Shown here: piece after piece, positions 1 through 7,861 of the stretch
Numbering within the stretch: the stretch's first letter is position 1
Layout of the letters: the number at the start of each line of letters is the position of its first letter
NCBI GenBank assembly: GCA_028279685.1
Contig: JANQNG010000036.1
Location: forward strand, 36,948 to 100,947
DNA from: Candidatus Nanoarchaeia archaeon
Lineage (GTDB): Archaea; Nanobdellota; Nanobdellia; Woesearchaeales; SKIA01
Direction: 5' to 3'
Length of the DNA stretch: 64,000 nucleotides
Program-made: the position numbers and the translations under genes
The notes under the pieces: model-generated
Told to the model about the DNA's origin: nothing
The model's database searches: none
What the model saw: only the letters and a program-made list of their open reading frames with translations

Positions 1-283
1 ATTTGTCAATTCCTTTTTCAGTGAAATTAAAATGATTATTTGCGAATATGGCTTCTCCATCTCTGGAAATCTCTATCATTCTTGCCTTATCTGCCATAAC
101 GGCTTTGTATAGTTGATGGGCAGAATCTCTTCCTTCTTTAGAAGTTACAGGAACTAGTGCAGTGTTGATTTCAGATAAGCCACCATCTTGATAGGTTCGT
201 CCTCCGCTAGGAAGCCATGTATCTTCGACACACATACCTATATCTGCTTCCTGTTCAACTCCGCAAAAATATCCCTCAATCAT
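1..283 (-). CDS. Hypothetical protein, C-terminal part cut by window edge
   Basis: An open frame reads leftwards from an ATG at 283-281 to the window edge without a stop, giving 94 residues that begin MIEGYFCGVEQEADIG. It contains a stretch rich in Gly, Ser and Thr (WLPSGGRTYQDGG) and a Lys/Arg-rich helix-like part. I do not recognise a family. The stretch upstream on this strand (284-392) is AT-rich and could hold its promoter. It runs in the same direction as the unknown gene at 393-878. Coding status rests on the uninterrupted frame only. Confidence 0.6.
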   Translation of the reverse strand, partial: MIEGYFCGVEQEADIGMCVEDTWLPSGGRTYQDGGLSEINTALVPVTSKEGRDSAHQLYKAVMADKARMIEISRDGEAIFANNHFNFTEKGIDK

Positions 284-392
284 AACAACTTAACAGTAAT
301 AATATTATATAAATCTTTCTATTTTAATCACTAGTAAGTTGTAAAAAATAAATATTTTCAATATAGAAAATATCTGTTTTTTGAAAAAATAG

Positions 393-878
393 CTATTTGG
401 ATGATTCAAAGTTTCTATGATGTAATCTATTTCTTCTTTCTGATGCTTTATTTCCATTAGTATCTTGGTAAAGCATTTCCATTCTGTCAAATTGGAGAAA
501 GTTTCCTACTCCTCTTGTTGCCCAAATTGCACCATTCAAAACTCGTTCAAGATATTCTTCTGTTAAATTAATAACATAACCATTAGCATAGGCTATTCTT
601 CTATCAGGAATTGGTCTGTTGTATAAAGGATTACCTCTGTCACGATCTCTTAAATCTAGCCAAAGTTGTTCAGATACTGGCTCAACTTCGAATTCTGTTT
701 CTTTTACTAATCTAAGTTGAAGATATAATGGTTGAAGTATTTCTTTTCCTTCTTCATCACATTCTCCTGTTATCATTCCTCCTTCAGTTAATGATTCTAA
801 TGTTTTTCCCTGTCTAAGTAATTCAACATCTTCTTTGTAAATGCGAACTTGAATATACACATCTGCTATCGAAAACAT
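393..878 (-). CDS. Hypothetical protein (161 aa)
   Basis: The protein begins MFSIADVYIQVRIYKEDVELL and is soluble, mixed charge, with no membrane segment or signal peptide. Its C-terminus is rich in Arg, Asn and His (KASERRNRLHHRNFESSK). No catalytic motif is recognisable and I cannot assign a family. It is followed by about 110 bp of AT-rich sequence before the partial gene at the window edge and preceded by two hairpins that separate it from a tRNA gene. Probably an accessory gene. Confidence 0.7.
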   Translation of the reverse strand: MFSIADVYIQVRIYKEDVELLRQGKTLESLTEGGMITGECDEEGKEILQPLYLQLRLVKETEFEVEPVSEQLWLDLRDRDRGNPLYNRPIPDRRIAYANGYVINLTEEYLERVLNGAIWATRGVGNFLQFDRMEMLYQDTNGNKASERRNRLHHRNFESSK

Positions 879-935
879 AATCTTGGAAATGACTCAGAAT
901 ATATAAAATAGAATGAGGAGGACGTGCTTGCCCAC

Positions 936-1004
936 ATAAGGCAATTCCACTTCGTTCCATTGCCTTATCAACCTTCGGGCTATTCAACTCTTTGAGTTGA
1001 ATAG
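936..1004. repeat. Two consecutive perfect hairpins 3' of tRNA-Leu
   Basis: Arms ATAAGGCAAT (936-945) and ATTGCCTTAT (959-968) form a 10-bp stem with a 13-nt loop. It is followed by CTATTCAACTC (980-990) and GAGTTGAATAG (994-1004), an 11-bp stem with a TTT loop. They lie between the 3' end of the tRNA gene and the unknown gene at 393-878, so they may end or process the tRNA transcript. The second hairpin shares its flanks (GGGCTATTC, GAATAGACCT) with the hairpin at 1411-1433. Confidence 0.6.
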
Positions 1005-1031
1005 ACCTATTTTACCAGATTTTAGAATAAA

Positions 1032-1134
1032 TGAGAGGGACGGGGTTCGAACCCGCGCAGACACTAAGCCACTAGGCCCTCAACCTAGCCCGTCTAGTCC
1101 ATCAGATGATGTTTGACCACTCCGGCACCCCCTC
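1032..1134 (-). tRNA. tRNA-Leu(GAG) with 19-nt insertion in the D-loop
   Basis: On the minus strand the acceptor arms are GAGGGGG (1134-1128) and CCCTCTC (1039-1033) with A73 at 1032. The T-loop is TTCGAAC with stem GCGGG/CCCGT. The anticodon arm is CTAGG-TTGAGGG-CCTAG, giving anticodon GAG. A long variable arm supports Leu. Compared with the neighbouring tRNA-Leu, whose D-arm is CCG-GAGTGGTCAAA-CGG, this gene has 19 extra bases at about 1093-1111 after GGTCAAA. Removing them gives an 84-nt tRNA, the same mature size as its neighbour, so a non-canonical D-loop intron is the simplest explanation. The insert can fold as CATC-ATCT-GATG. Confidence 0.88.
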
Positions 1135-1240
1135 ACGAATTCAATGAAAAGAACCTATGATTAATTTAAAAATATTATCAAAGAAATAAAAATGATTGGC
1201 AGGGGCTAGTCTGCCACGCTTACGCGTCTTCGTTGCTAAC

Positions 1241-1384
1241 TGAGGGGGAAGGGACTTTCGTACATGGTCGATGACCAATGCGTTCGAACCCTCGTAGGCA
1301 CTAAGCCACTGGAGTTTTTCGATGAGCACTAAATTGTGCTCTGGCACCTAAATCCAGCCCGTTTGACCACTCCGGCACCCCCTC
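1241..1384 (-). tRNA. tRNA-Leu(TAG) with anticodon-loop and T-loop introns
   Basis: Acceptor arms GAGGGGG (1384-1378) and CCCCCTC (1248-1242) pair perfectly, with A73 at 1241. The D-arm is regular. The anticodon stem CTGGA/TCCAG encloses TTTAGG, then 32 extra bases (about 1346-1315), then C38; this is the canonical archaeal intron site after position 37, and the anticodon is TAG. The T-stem GAGGG/CCCTT encloses TTCGAAC followed by 28 more bases (about 1281-1254), a second, non-canonical insertion. Removing 32 + 28 nt from 144 leaves 84 nt. The T-loop insert has a GGTC-ATC-GACC hairpin core and flanking TTCG/CGAA complementarity. Confidence 0.88.
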
Positions 1385-1410
1385 ATTAAGGGTCCTGAAG
1401 CACGTTTGGG

Positions 1411-1463
1411 CTATTCGACCTTGTGTCGAATAGACCTCCTGATGATAAACTCTGAGAGTTTAT
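1411..1463. repeat. Hairpin pair upstream of tRNA-Leu(TAG)
   Basis: CTATTCGAC (1411-1419) pairs with GTCGAATAG (1425-1433), and ATAAACTC (1445-1452) pairs with GAGTTTAT (1456-1463). The first shares flanking sequence with the hairpin at 980-1004 on the other side of the tRNA pair. These could be terminators of the neighbouring azoreductase gene, RNA processing signals, or copies of a small palindromic repeat. Confidence 0.5.
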
Positions 1464-1532
1464 GACTGCTCCAGCACACCTTCATACAAGGTTGCTTAAG
1501 TGTAAGAAATAATATTGATTTAAAAAGATATT

Positions 1533-2138
1533 CTAATACCAATCTTTGACTATACTAGAAATCTTTTGCTTAGCTTCTTCAAGAGTTTTTGGAGTTTCTT
1601 CAGGATGCATATTAAGACCTCCTGCAGTTACAGTCTTAACATCACTAAAGCCCATAAAGGTGAATTCTGCTTCAGCTAGAGGATGTACAAAATCATAACC
1701 TTTTGTAGAACCTTCATACTTTCCTCCAGAAGTTGTTAATATCAATGCTTTTTTTCCTTTCATTAAACCTATAAATCCATTAGCACCCATATCCCATGTT
1801 TCACCTTTCAGCATAACAGAATCAAAGTAAGCCTTCACAATTGCAGGTAAAGAAAAATTATACATAGGAAATGCCATTGCAACAACATCTGCTTCTTTAA
1901 ATTGTTTTGTCATGGAATCCATTTTAGCAAGAAGTTTTGTTTCACTATTTTCTAATTGCTCTCCACCATAATTTCTCTTATAATATACCATAAGATTTTC
2001 TTTCACAAACATATCAGGAACAGTTTTAGTTAAGTCAAGCACTTCAACATCTTCAACTTGTGAGAGAAAATGATCAGCAAGCTTCTTCGTATTAGATCGT
2101 TCACCTCTTCCCGTGAATTGAACAAGGAGCGTCTTCAT
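1533..2138 (-). CDS. azoR: FMN-dependent NADH-azoreductase-like flavodoxin-fold oxidoreductase
   Basis: The 201-residue protein starts MKTLLVQFTGRGERSNTKKL, the phosphate-binding loop of the flavodoxin-like fold, and carries the family signature PMYNFSLPAIVKAYFDSV near residue 110 and LTTSGGKY further on. The family uses FMN to reduce azo compounds or quinones with NADH in the cytoplasm and is often tied to quinone or thiol stress. I chose the ATG at 2138 because GAGGTG sits 6 bases before it; an in-frame GTG nine bases upstream overlaps that site. It is monocistronic and leftward, with a TATA-like TTATAAAC near 2170. Family assignment is firm; the physiological substrate is unknown. Confidence 0.85.
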   Translation of the reverse strand: MKTLLVQFTGRGERSNTKKLADHFLSQVEDVEVLDLTKTVPDMFVKENLMVYYKRNYGGEQLENSETKLLAKMDSMTKQFKEADVVAMAFPMYNFSLPAIVKAYFDSVMLKGETWDMGANGFIGLMKGKKALILTTSGGKYEGSTKGYDFVHPLAEAEFTFMGFSDVKTVTAGGLNMHPEETPKTLEEAKQKISSIVKDWY

Positions 2139-2190
2139 AGTTATCACCTCACCCTAATCACTTAACGATAGTTTATAAGAGTTGTGAATT

Positions 2191-2297
2191 GGTATTGCTG
2201 CGGCGCTTATCAATAATCTCCTCTATAATTTCTTCAATTATACTTCTTCGAAATGCGCGTGTTTCTCGCGCCAAGGTAGCAATACCTTATTTTTTTC
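2191..2297 (+). ncRNA. Candidate structured RNA in azoR/pilus intergenic region
   Basis: GGTATTGCT (2191-2199) pairs with AGCAATACC (2278-2286), and just inside GGCGC (2202-2206) pairs with GCGCC (2268-2272). About 60 AT-rich bases lie between. The stem is followed by TTATTTTTTTC on the plus strand, as expected of an archaeal U-rich terminator. It lies between the divergent promoters of azoR and the pilus locus. No known RNA family is recognised. It could also be a palindromic repeat or a bidirectional regulatory element. Confidence 0.45.
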
Positions 2298-2346
2298 TAA
2301 ATCGGCGTGAGATTAACTTTATATATGGATAGGTCGTGAAATATCT

Positions 2347-2757
2347 ATGAAGAGGTGTGGTCAGGTCAGTATGGAATACATGTTAGTGATAGGTTTCTCG
2401 TTGTTGTTATTCCTGCCAGTGTTGCTCATCTATGGATTTGAAAGAGAACATCTTGTGCATAACGTGAATATGCAACAAGCAAATGAAATTATTAGAAAAA
2501 TGATCGATACGACAGAAACAGTCTATTATATGGGTGCTCCATCGAAAATGACGATCAAAGCATATATTCCTCGCAATGTTGTGGCAGTAAATATTACTGA
2601 TAACGAAATTATTTTTTTTATCAAGCATCAAAATATCATTTCAGAAGCAGTAGGATATAGTGAGATCAACATGTCAGGGTCAATCACCTCTCGACCAGGT
2701 ATACATCGTATTGCTGTTGAAGCAACAGATCAAGGAGTTATCATCAGCTCTGATTAG
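2347..2757 (+). CDS. Class III signal-peptide pilin-like protein
   Basis: The 136-residue protein begins MKRCGQVSMEYMLVIGFSLLLFLPVLLIYGF: a short basic leader, a G|QVSME prepilin-peptidase site and a hydrophobic helix. This is the class III signal of archaeal pilins and archaellins. The rest is a small extracellular domain without cysteine pairs. A TATA box (TTTATATA) lies about 30 bases before the ATG, so the mRNA is probably leaderless, and this is the first gene of the pilus-like operon. It may be a minor pilin. Function is inferred from the signal type and the neighbours. Confidence 0.8.
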   Translation: MKRCGQVSMEYMLVIGFSLLLFLPVLLIYGFEREHLVHNVNMQQANEIIRKMIDTTETVYYMGAPSKMTIKAYIPRNVVAVNITDNEIIFFIKHQNIISEAVGYSEINMSGSITSRPGIHRIAVEATDQGVIISSD

Positions 2758-2761
2758 GACC

Positions 2762-3157
2762 ATGGATTTCAAAAAACAAGCTCAAGTATCGAATGAGTTC
2801 ATCATCCTTTTAGGAATAGTAATCATCACTATGATGGTGTTTCTTCATAGTATATCTGAAAACATATCGGGCCTTGCCGATACGAAAGAATATCTTGCAG
2901 TACGTGATTTAGGATTTTCGTTACAGACTGAATTTTTGATAGCACAGCAAGTTAATGACGGATATGTCAGAACATTTGATGTCCCTGATTCATATCACAC
3001 ATTCGATTATGATATTACTATAGAGCAAGAATATTTAATTCTCACTTCAGTAAAAAACAGTATTGAACATGTCTTCTTCATCCCAGAAGTCAATGGGGTA
3101 ATTCAGAAAGGAGAAAACACCATCAACAAAACAGGAGGTGTGATCTATCTCAACTAA
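2762..3157 (+). CDS. Class III signal-peptide pilin-like protein
   Basis: Starting at the ATG four bases after the previous stop, the 131-residue protein begins MDFKKQAQVSNEFIILLGIVII. KKQAQVSNEF fits the prepilin cleavage motif Q-x-S-x-E and is followed by a hydrophobic helix of about 20 residues. An in-frame upstream start at 2660 would place the signal in the middle of the protein and overlap the previous gene by about 100 bases, so I reject it. The C-terminal domain is mostly beta-like and acidic. It is a likely minor pilin, translated together with the previous gene. Confidence 0.8.
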   Translation: MDFKKQAQVSNEFIILLGIVIITMMVFLHSISENISGLADTKEYLAVRDLGFSLQTEFLIAQQVNDGYVRTFDVPDSYHTFDYDITIEQEYLILTSVKNSIEHVFFIPEVNGVIQKGENTINKTGGVIYLN

Positions 3158-3173
3158 AGGACAAGCCTGGCAC

Positions 3174-3671
3174 ATGGATTTTATCTTTGCGATGATTATT
3201 TTTAGTATTTGTGCTGTTATTTTCTTTTCTTATCTCCCCAACGTGCAGAAGCAAGAGTTTGACTTGATGAATATGGTGCACTTTGATGGTCAGATGATTG
3301 CGGAATCGCTTGTTTTTCCAGGATACCCTGAAGATTGGACACCAACCACCGTCAAGTATATAGGCATTGTCGATGGGGGTAGTGATATTAATCAAACAAA
3401 ACTTAGGCACTTCGATAATCTTTCAAGAACAGATTACTTGAAGACAAAGACATTGCTTAATGTGCGTTCTGATTTTATTATTTTCTTCAAAGAAATAAAT
3501 GGACTCTATCGCAATCTCTCAGGAATTTCATATATTGGTAAGGAAGTAGAAGGTATTACGCCATTAGGTATTAACACTACTGCACTTTCACCTACAACGC
3601 TAACGAAGTATGTGAGAATTCTTGTCTATGAAAATACACCTATAGAAATGGAGGTATACACGTGGCAATGA
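3174..3671 (+). CDS. Pilin-like membrane-anchored protein; true start probably upstream
   Basis: From the first ATG the protein reads MDFIFAMIIFSICAVIFFSYL, an N-terminal hydrophobic helix without the basic leader. The same frame is open upstream and reads STKGQAWH before that Met, which supplies the missing KGQ-type prepilin leader. No ATG, GTG or TTG lies between the stop at 3141 and 3174, but an ATC at 3147 sits 6 bases after a perfect GGAGGTG (3134-3140). The 165-residue extracellular part carries two N-glycosylation sequons. It overlaps the next gene by about ten bases, so it belongs to the same operon. Confidence 0.75.
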   Translation: MDFIFAMIIFSICAVIFFSYLPNVQKQEFDLMNMVHFDGQMIAESLVFPGYPEDWTPTTVKYIGIVDGGSDINQTKLRHFDNLSRTDYLKTKTLLNVRSDFIIFFKEINGLYRNLSGISYIGKEVEGITPLGINTTALSPTTLTKYVRILVYENTPIEMEVYTWQ

Positions 3672-6600
3672 AAAAAGGTTATTATTTCAGCATGGATGCA
3701 TTACTTGCATTGTCCTTGCTTGGAATAGGTATTCTTCTACTTTCACAACTCTATTCTGCACAGGCTCCTGTGCAACAACTCAGCTACTATTCGAAAGATG
3801 TTATTACACTTGTCTCTACGACACCATTAGAAGGATTCAACAACAGTTTTGTTCAAGAACTTATTGCCGATGGAGTAATCAATGACACGAATAAAACAAT
3901 CATAGAACAAATTGGCATTCTTTGGGTTACAGGAAGAGAAGACCTTGCCAGGTTGCTTGCAGAAAATATCAGTCATGCAGCTATCCCTGATAACTATGGA
4001 TTCAGTTTTGTTATTGGAAATGATACTATCTATGAAAGACCTAAACCAAATAGCACTAATGTTGTGGTGTTTAAAAGTATGATCACAGGTATAGAAAAAG
4101 AACATCCATTGCAAGGCACTGCTGCGAGAATATTCCTCTCTGATTCATTCGAGCATAGCAGAACAATCTATTCGTATTTTGGAGGATTTGTTGGACAAGG
4201 AAATATCACTCTACAATTGAGAAACATTCCTCACGATGCTGATTTTATCTCAGGATATCTTGAGCTTGATGCAGCGAGCAACTTCACACTCTATGTTGAT
4301 CAGACTTCTTGCGCTTATTTTGCGGTTAATAACACAAACATGAGTTCGCAGGCATGGAATATCACGAATTGCACAACATTCATCAATAATGGAACCACCA
4401 CCAACATAAGCATAGTCTTTGATGACGACCTGACCAACGCTTATGTTGGTGGCGGTTTTTTCAAAACAGTATTCACTACAAAAGAAGTTTTCTTCACGAA
4501 TCTCACAGAAAAACAATATTATTTCCCTGGCATTGAAGGGATTATTAATCTTTACGATGCGTTTTCCATACCAGGAGAAATTATGTCAATAGATATGTAT
4601 CTTCATTATATTGCAAGAAATACTCTCGGTGGTAATAGTACACTTTACCTAACTATAGGTAATGCTACTATCTATATTGATAATCAAACTACAGGTGTTG
4701 TTGAACTTGCTATTTCGAATGAGAGTATTGCGTCCAATTTGAGTGTAGCAGGGCTTCCCTATCAAATGCTTTCTAATGCGACAATTCCTTTGCGATTTGG
4801 ATTTTACAATCTTTCTACAGAAGGTTCTGCTTATTCTATCGATGATAGTGGTGATGCTGTACTAATTACTGACAGAAGTGGGAGTATGGCTTGGCAACTC
4901 ACTTCAACAGCAGGAGGTAATAATCATAATGATATGGATTGCGATCAAGCATTGACACAAGCTGATATCACAAGAAGAAGAGTAGCTAATTGTACTAATA
5001 CGTTGTTCATTGAGAATATGACGCAAGGATCGGGCAATAGAGTTGGCCTTGTGACTTATGCAGCAAGTACAAATGTAGATGGGCAGCATGAACTCTCTAC
5101 AGACACAGCATCGTTGCTTGATGCTAACGCTTATGTGATGAACACAGGAGGAGGAACTTGTCTTGGCTGTGGTATAGATTCTTCAATTAATACACTGCTT
5201 GATAATTGGTGGTATTTAATTCCCTATAGGGATAATAATTGGAAGTATACTATAGAAAAACAAGAGAATTTATCGTGGACAAATAACACATACGATGATA
5301 GTGGATGGACGTGGGGTACTGCTGCATTGGGCTATGGAGGTGGAGAAGATACAACAGTGCCAGAAGAAGATGATCCTGGAATACCGTTTATCTATGATGA
5401 TTTTGAGTCAAATTCAGGATGGCAGAGGAATCGTCTCGGAACTGACACGGCATCCTCTGGACGGTGGATACGTGGAAATCCTGTAGGATATACTATTGAT
5501 TCAGATAATCCAAGCCAGCCGGAAGATGATCATACAGCAGGAGGAACTAATTGTTTTATTACAGGTTTATCAGGAGGATATACAGGTACAGGAACTAATG
5601 GTGATGTTGATGGAGGATTCACAACGTTAGAATCTCCTATTTATGATTTTTCAGGAAATGAAGGAGTCACTATTACTTACTGGAGGCATTATGCGTCAAA
5701 TAATAATCCTGCTCTTGATGATTATTTTGAGTTTGCTATTTCTGATGATGGCGGCAGTAGTTATACGGTTATTGATAGAATAGAGGGAGATGCAGGACAT
5801 AATAATTGGCATTTTGTTTCATTTCATCTCACAGAAGATACTATAACATTCACGAACAACATGCGTTTACGATTTAGAGCAAGCGATCATGGTAATGGTG
5901 ATGTGGTTGAAGCAGGCATTGATGACTTAGAAATTATAGGTAATAAAACATTCAACGATCTCTACTTAAGAACAACATTCACCGTTGATAATATTAATCT
6001 TCTCAAAAACCCTATGCTTCATATGCTCACAGATGACAAAGCAGAAGTATATCTAAATGGAAGATTACTCTTCAATGATTCGTTAACACATACAGGAGAA
6101 TACTGGGATCTAATGATGAGTATCTATGAACCTTTATTTTATGCAGAAGATTTCAACAGGGCAAATGATGCATCTGTAGGTAATGGCTGGACTGAAACAG
6201 TTGGTACATCCTGGCAAACGATCGGCAATAAGGCACGTGCAAGAAATTGTGGTGCTCAAAGTACTATGGAATATGTCTTTGATTTATCTCAGGAAGATAA
6301 TGCACATCTTCGTTTTGATTGGATGATGGAAGCAAATAATGCAAATGAATGTCTCGAAGCAGAACTTGATTGTGTTGGTGGAGGATGTGTAACAACCACA
6401 GTAAGTATATGTGATCGATCAATGGATGCCTCGACGGAAGAGATCAACCTTAGCACGTATCTTGGTCATGACGATGTTCGTCTTTCTTTTACTTGTGAGT
6501 ACATTGATGGTTCTCCTGAGTTTATTTTCATTGACAATATTGAACTTTTCAGGAAGATGTCTGATGTTCTCAATGTTGGTGAAAATGTCATGGCTGTCAA

Positions 6601-7861
6601 AGTGTATAATGATGATAATAATCTTCTTTTTGATACAGAGATTATTGCAACAGAGAGGAGTAAAGCAATACTTGCTATGACTGATGGGGAACCTAATAGT
6701 TGCGTAACGCTTGGCACAGGAAGTGGTTATGATCCTGTAAGTGCTTGTAATTGCTGGGGGGCTCTTTCACAACAAGAGAGCTGCCCTGATCTTATTTCTA
6801 TTGAAGGAGATCTTGGAGATGGGATTGATGAAGCATCAGAACAAGCTATTGGTCTCTCCTGTTATATGCATGATTATTATGGTGTTGATGTTTACGCAGT
6901 TTTAATGGGTAACAGTGTTGGTGTTCCTACTATGCAAGAGATTGCTTGTTGCGGAGGTAACTGTTCAAGATTCTATCAAAGCGATGATGCTGAAGAGATA
7001 CAAAATATCTATGCAGGTATCCTCAGCGGAATGATAGATGGATTCCTGGGATTCTATGAATCTCAACAAATTGATGTGCTCACGCTGATTAATTTCTCTT
7101 ATTCAGTGCTTTATCCTGATTCTTATATCAATATTACCTATCAACCCTATGTTGCTGATATCGCACATGGAGAGATTCCTGTTTTCTTTGAACTCGAGCC
7201 AACATCAGAATGTCTGTTTATGTTTCAGCATCCAGAAGGAGTTAGGCTGCTTGATGCTCAAGTTACCTCTTATTCAGGGGAGCATTGGACTGATTATTTG
7301 CATGTTGATAATATGTTTGATACCTCTACTGTCTTTAATCTTAGTGATTATCATATGGGGTATAAATATCTTGGCGATCCTTTCCTCTTGCCAATTCCTG
7401 TGCAATACATAGGAGAGAGCAATAATTTCATAACGCTTAACACAGGAGACGGCCCTGATAATGCAACAGGATGCTCCGATAACAATACGCTAATGTATAC
7501 TGGCTTAGTGAATGTGATTAATCATTCGCTGCCTTATAGTGCTGTGCTTCCCAATGCATCGGGATGCTCGTGGATTATTGATCTTGAGTCAGGAGTCAAC
7601 ATCAGTTTGAAAGTTCCGCTTGATTATGATGGGGCTGCAACTTGCTTTTACACTAGTGATGTTCATGATACTGCAGGACATAACGAGGAAGATGCTTATG
7701 ATGCTGCTATGTATACTCTTCTCACATTCCTTGATTATGACATGGATGGCAGAATATTTATACAATTCGATGAAACAGATCTTCTTATCGATTCAGAAAC
7801 AATTGGTGATGTTCCTTATCTCTGGGGGCCAACCATTGCAGAGGTGCTCGTATGGCAATAG
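3662..7861 (+). CDS. Giant vWA-domain pilus-like surface protein
   Basis: This 1399-residue protein starts at a GTG six bases after GGAGGT and begins MAMKKGYYFSMDALLALSLL, a prepilin-like leader plus hydrophobic helix. Residues about 30-390 are a beta-rich extracellular region full of N-x-S/T sequons. A von Willebrand A domain starts near 395 with the metal-binding DRSGSM at about 404, is interrupted near 515, and resumes near 990 with AILAMTDGEPNS. The roughly 475-residue insert resembles galactose-binding-like halves around jelly-roll/MAM-like segments (SSGRWIRGNPVG, DDKAEVYLNGRLLF). Eukaryotic and bacterial vWA proteins bind ligands through the MIDAS metal; here a pilus-tip adhesin role is inferred from the neighbours. 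Confidence 0.85.
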   Translation: MAMKKGYYFSMDALLALSLLGIGILLLSQLYSAQAPVQQLSYYSKDVITLVSTTPLEGFNNSFVQELIADGVINDTNKTIIEQIGILWVTGREDLARLLAENISHAAIPDNYGFSFVIGNDTIYERPKPNSTNVVVFKSMITGIEKEHPLQGTAARIFLSDSFEHSRTIYSYFGGFVGQGNITLQLRNIPHDADFISGYLELDAASNFTLYVDQTSCAYFAVNNTNMSSQAWNITNCTTFINNGTTTNISIVFDDDLTNAYVGGGFFKTVFTTKEVFFTNLTEKQYYFPGIEGIINLYDAFSIPGEIMSIDMYLHYIARNTLGGNSTLYLTIGNATIYIDNQTTGVVELAISNESIASNLSVAGLPYQMLSNATIPLRFGFYNLSTEGSAYSIDDSGDAVLITDRSGSMAWQLTSTAGGNNHNDMDCDQALTQADITRRRVANCTNTLFIENMTQGSGNRVGLVTYAASTNVDGQHELSTDTASLLDANAYVMNTGGGTCLGCGIDSSINTLLDNWWYLIPYRDNNWKYTIEKQENLSWTNNTYDDSGWTWGTAALGYGGGEDTTVPEEDDPGIPFIYDDFESNSGWQRNRLGTDTASSGRWIRGNPVGYTIDSDNPSQPEDDHTAGGTNCFITGLSGGYTGTGTNGDVDGGFTTLESPIYDFSGNEGVTITYWRHYASNNNPALDDYFEFAISDDGGSSYTVIDRIEGDAGHNNWHFVSFHLTEDTITFTNNMRLRFRASDHGNGDVVEAGIDDLEIIGNKTFNDLYLRTTFTVDNINLLKNPMLHMLTDDKAEVYLNGRLLFNDSLTHTGEYWDLMMSIYEPLFYAEDFNRANDASVGNGWTETVGTSWQTIGNKARARNCGAQSTMEYVFDLSQEDNAHLRFDWMMEANNANECLEAELDCVGGGCVTTTVSICDRSMDASTEEINLSTYLGHDDVRLSFTCEYIDGSPEFIFIDNIELFRKMSDVLNVGENVMAVKVYNDDNNLLFDTEIIATERSKAILAMTDGEPNSCVTLGTGSGYDPVSACNCWGALSQQESCPDLISIEGDLGDGIDEASEQAIGLSCYMHDYYGVDVYAVLMGNSVGVPTMQEIACCGGNCSRFYQSDDAEEIQNIYAGILSGMIDGFLGFYESQQIDVLTLINFSYSVLYPDSYINITYQPYVADIAHGEIPVFFELEPTSECLFMFQHPEGVRLLDAQVTSYSGEHWTDYLHVDNMFDTSTVFNLSDYHMGYKYLGDPFLLPIPVQYIGESNNFITLNTGDGPDNATGCSDNNTLMYTGLVNVINHSLPYSAVLPNASGCSWIIDLESGVNISLKVPLDYDGAATCFYTSDVHDTAGHNEEDAYDAAMYTLLTFLDYDMDGRIFIQFDETDLLIDSETIGDVPYLWGPTIAEVLVWQ

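Noticed and set aside
1141..1347. 68-codon minus-strand open frame
   Set aside because: It lies over the tRNA-Leu(TAG) gene, whose stems are well supported.
2660..2761. N-terminal extension of the second pilin-like gene
   Set aside because: It would overlap the previous gene by about 100 bases and push the class III signal into the interior.
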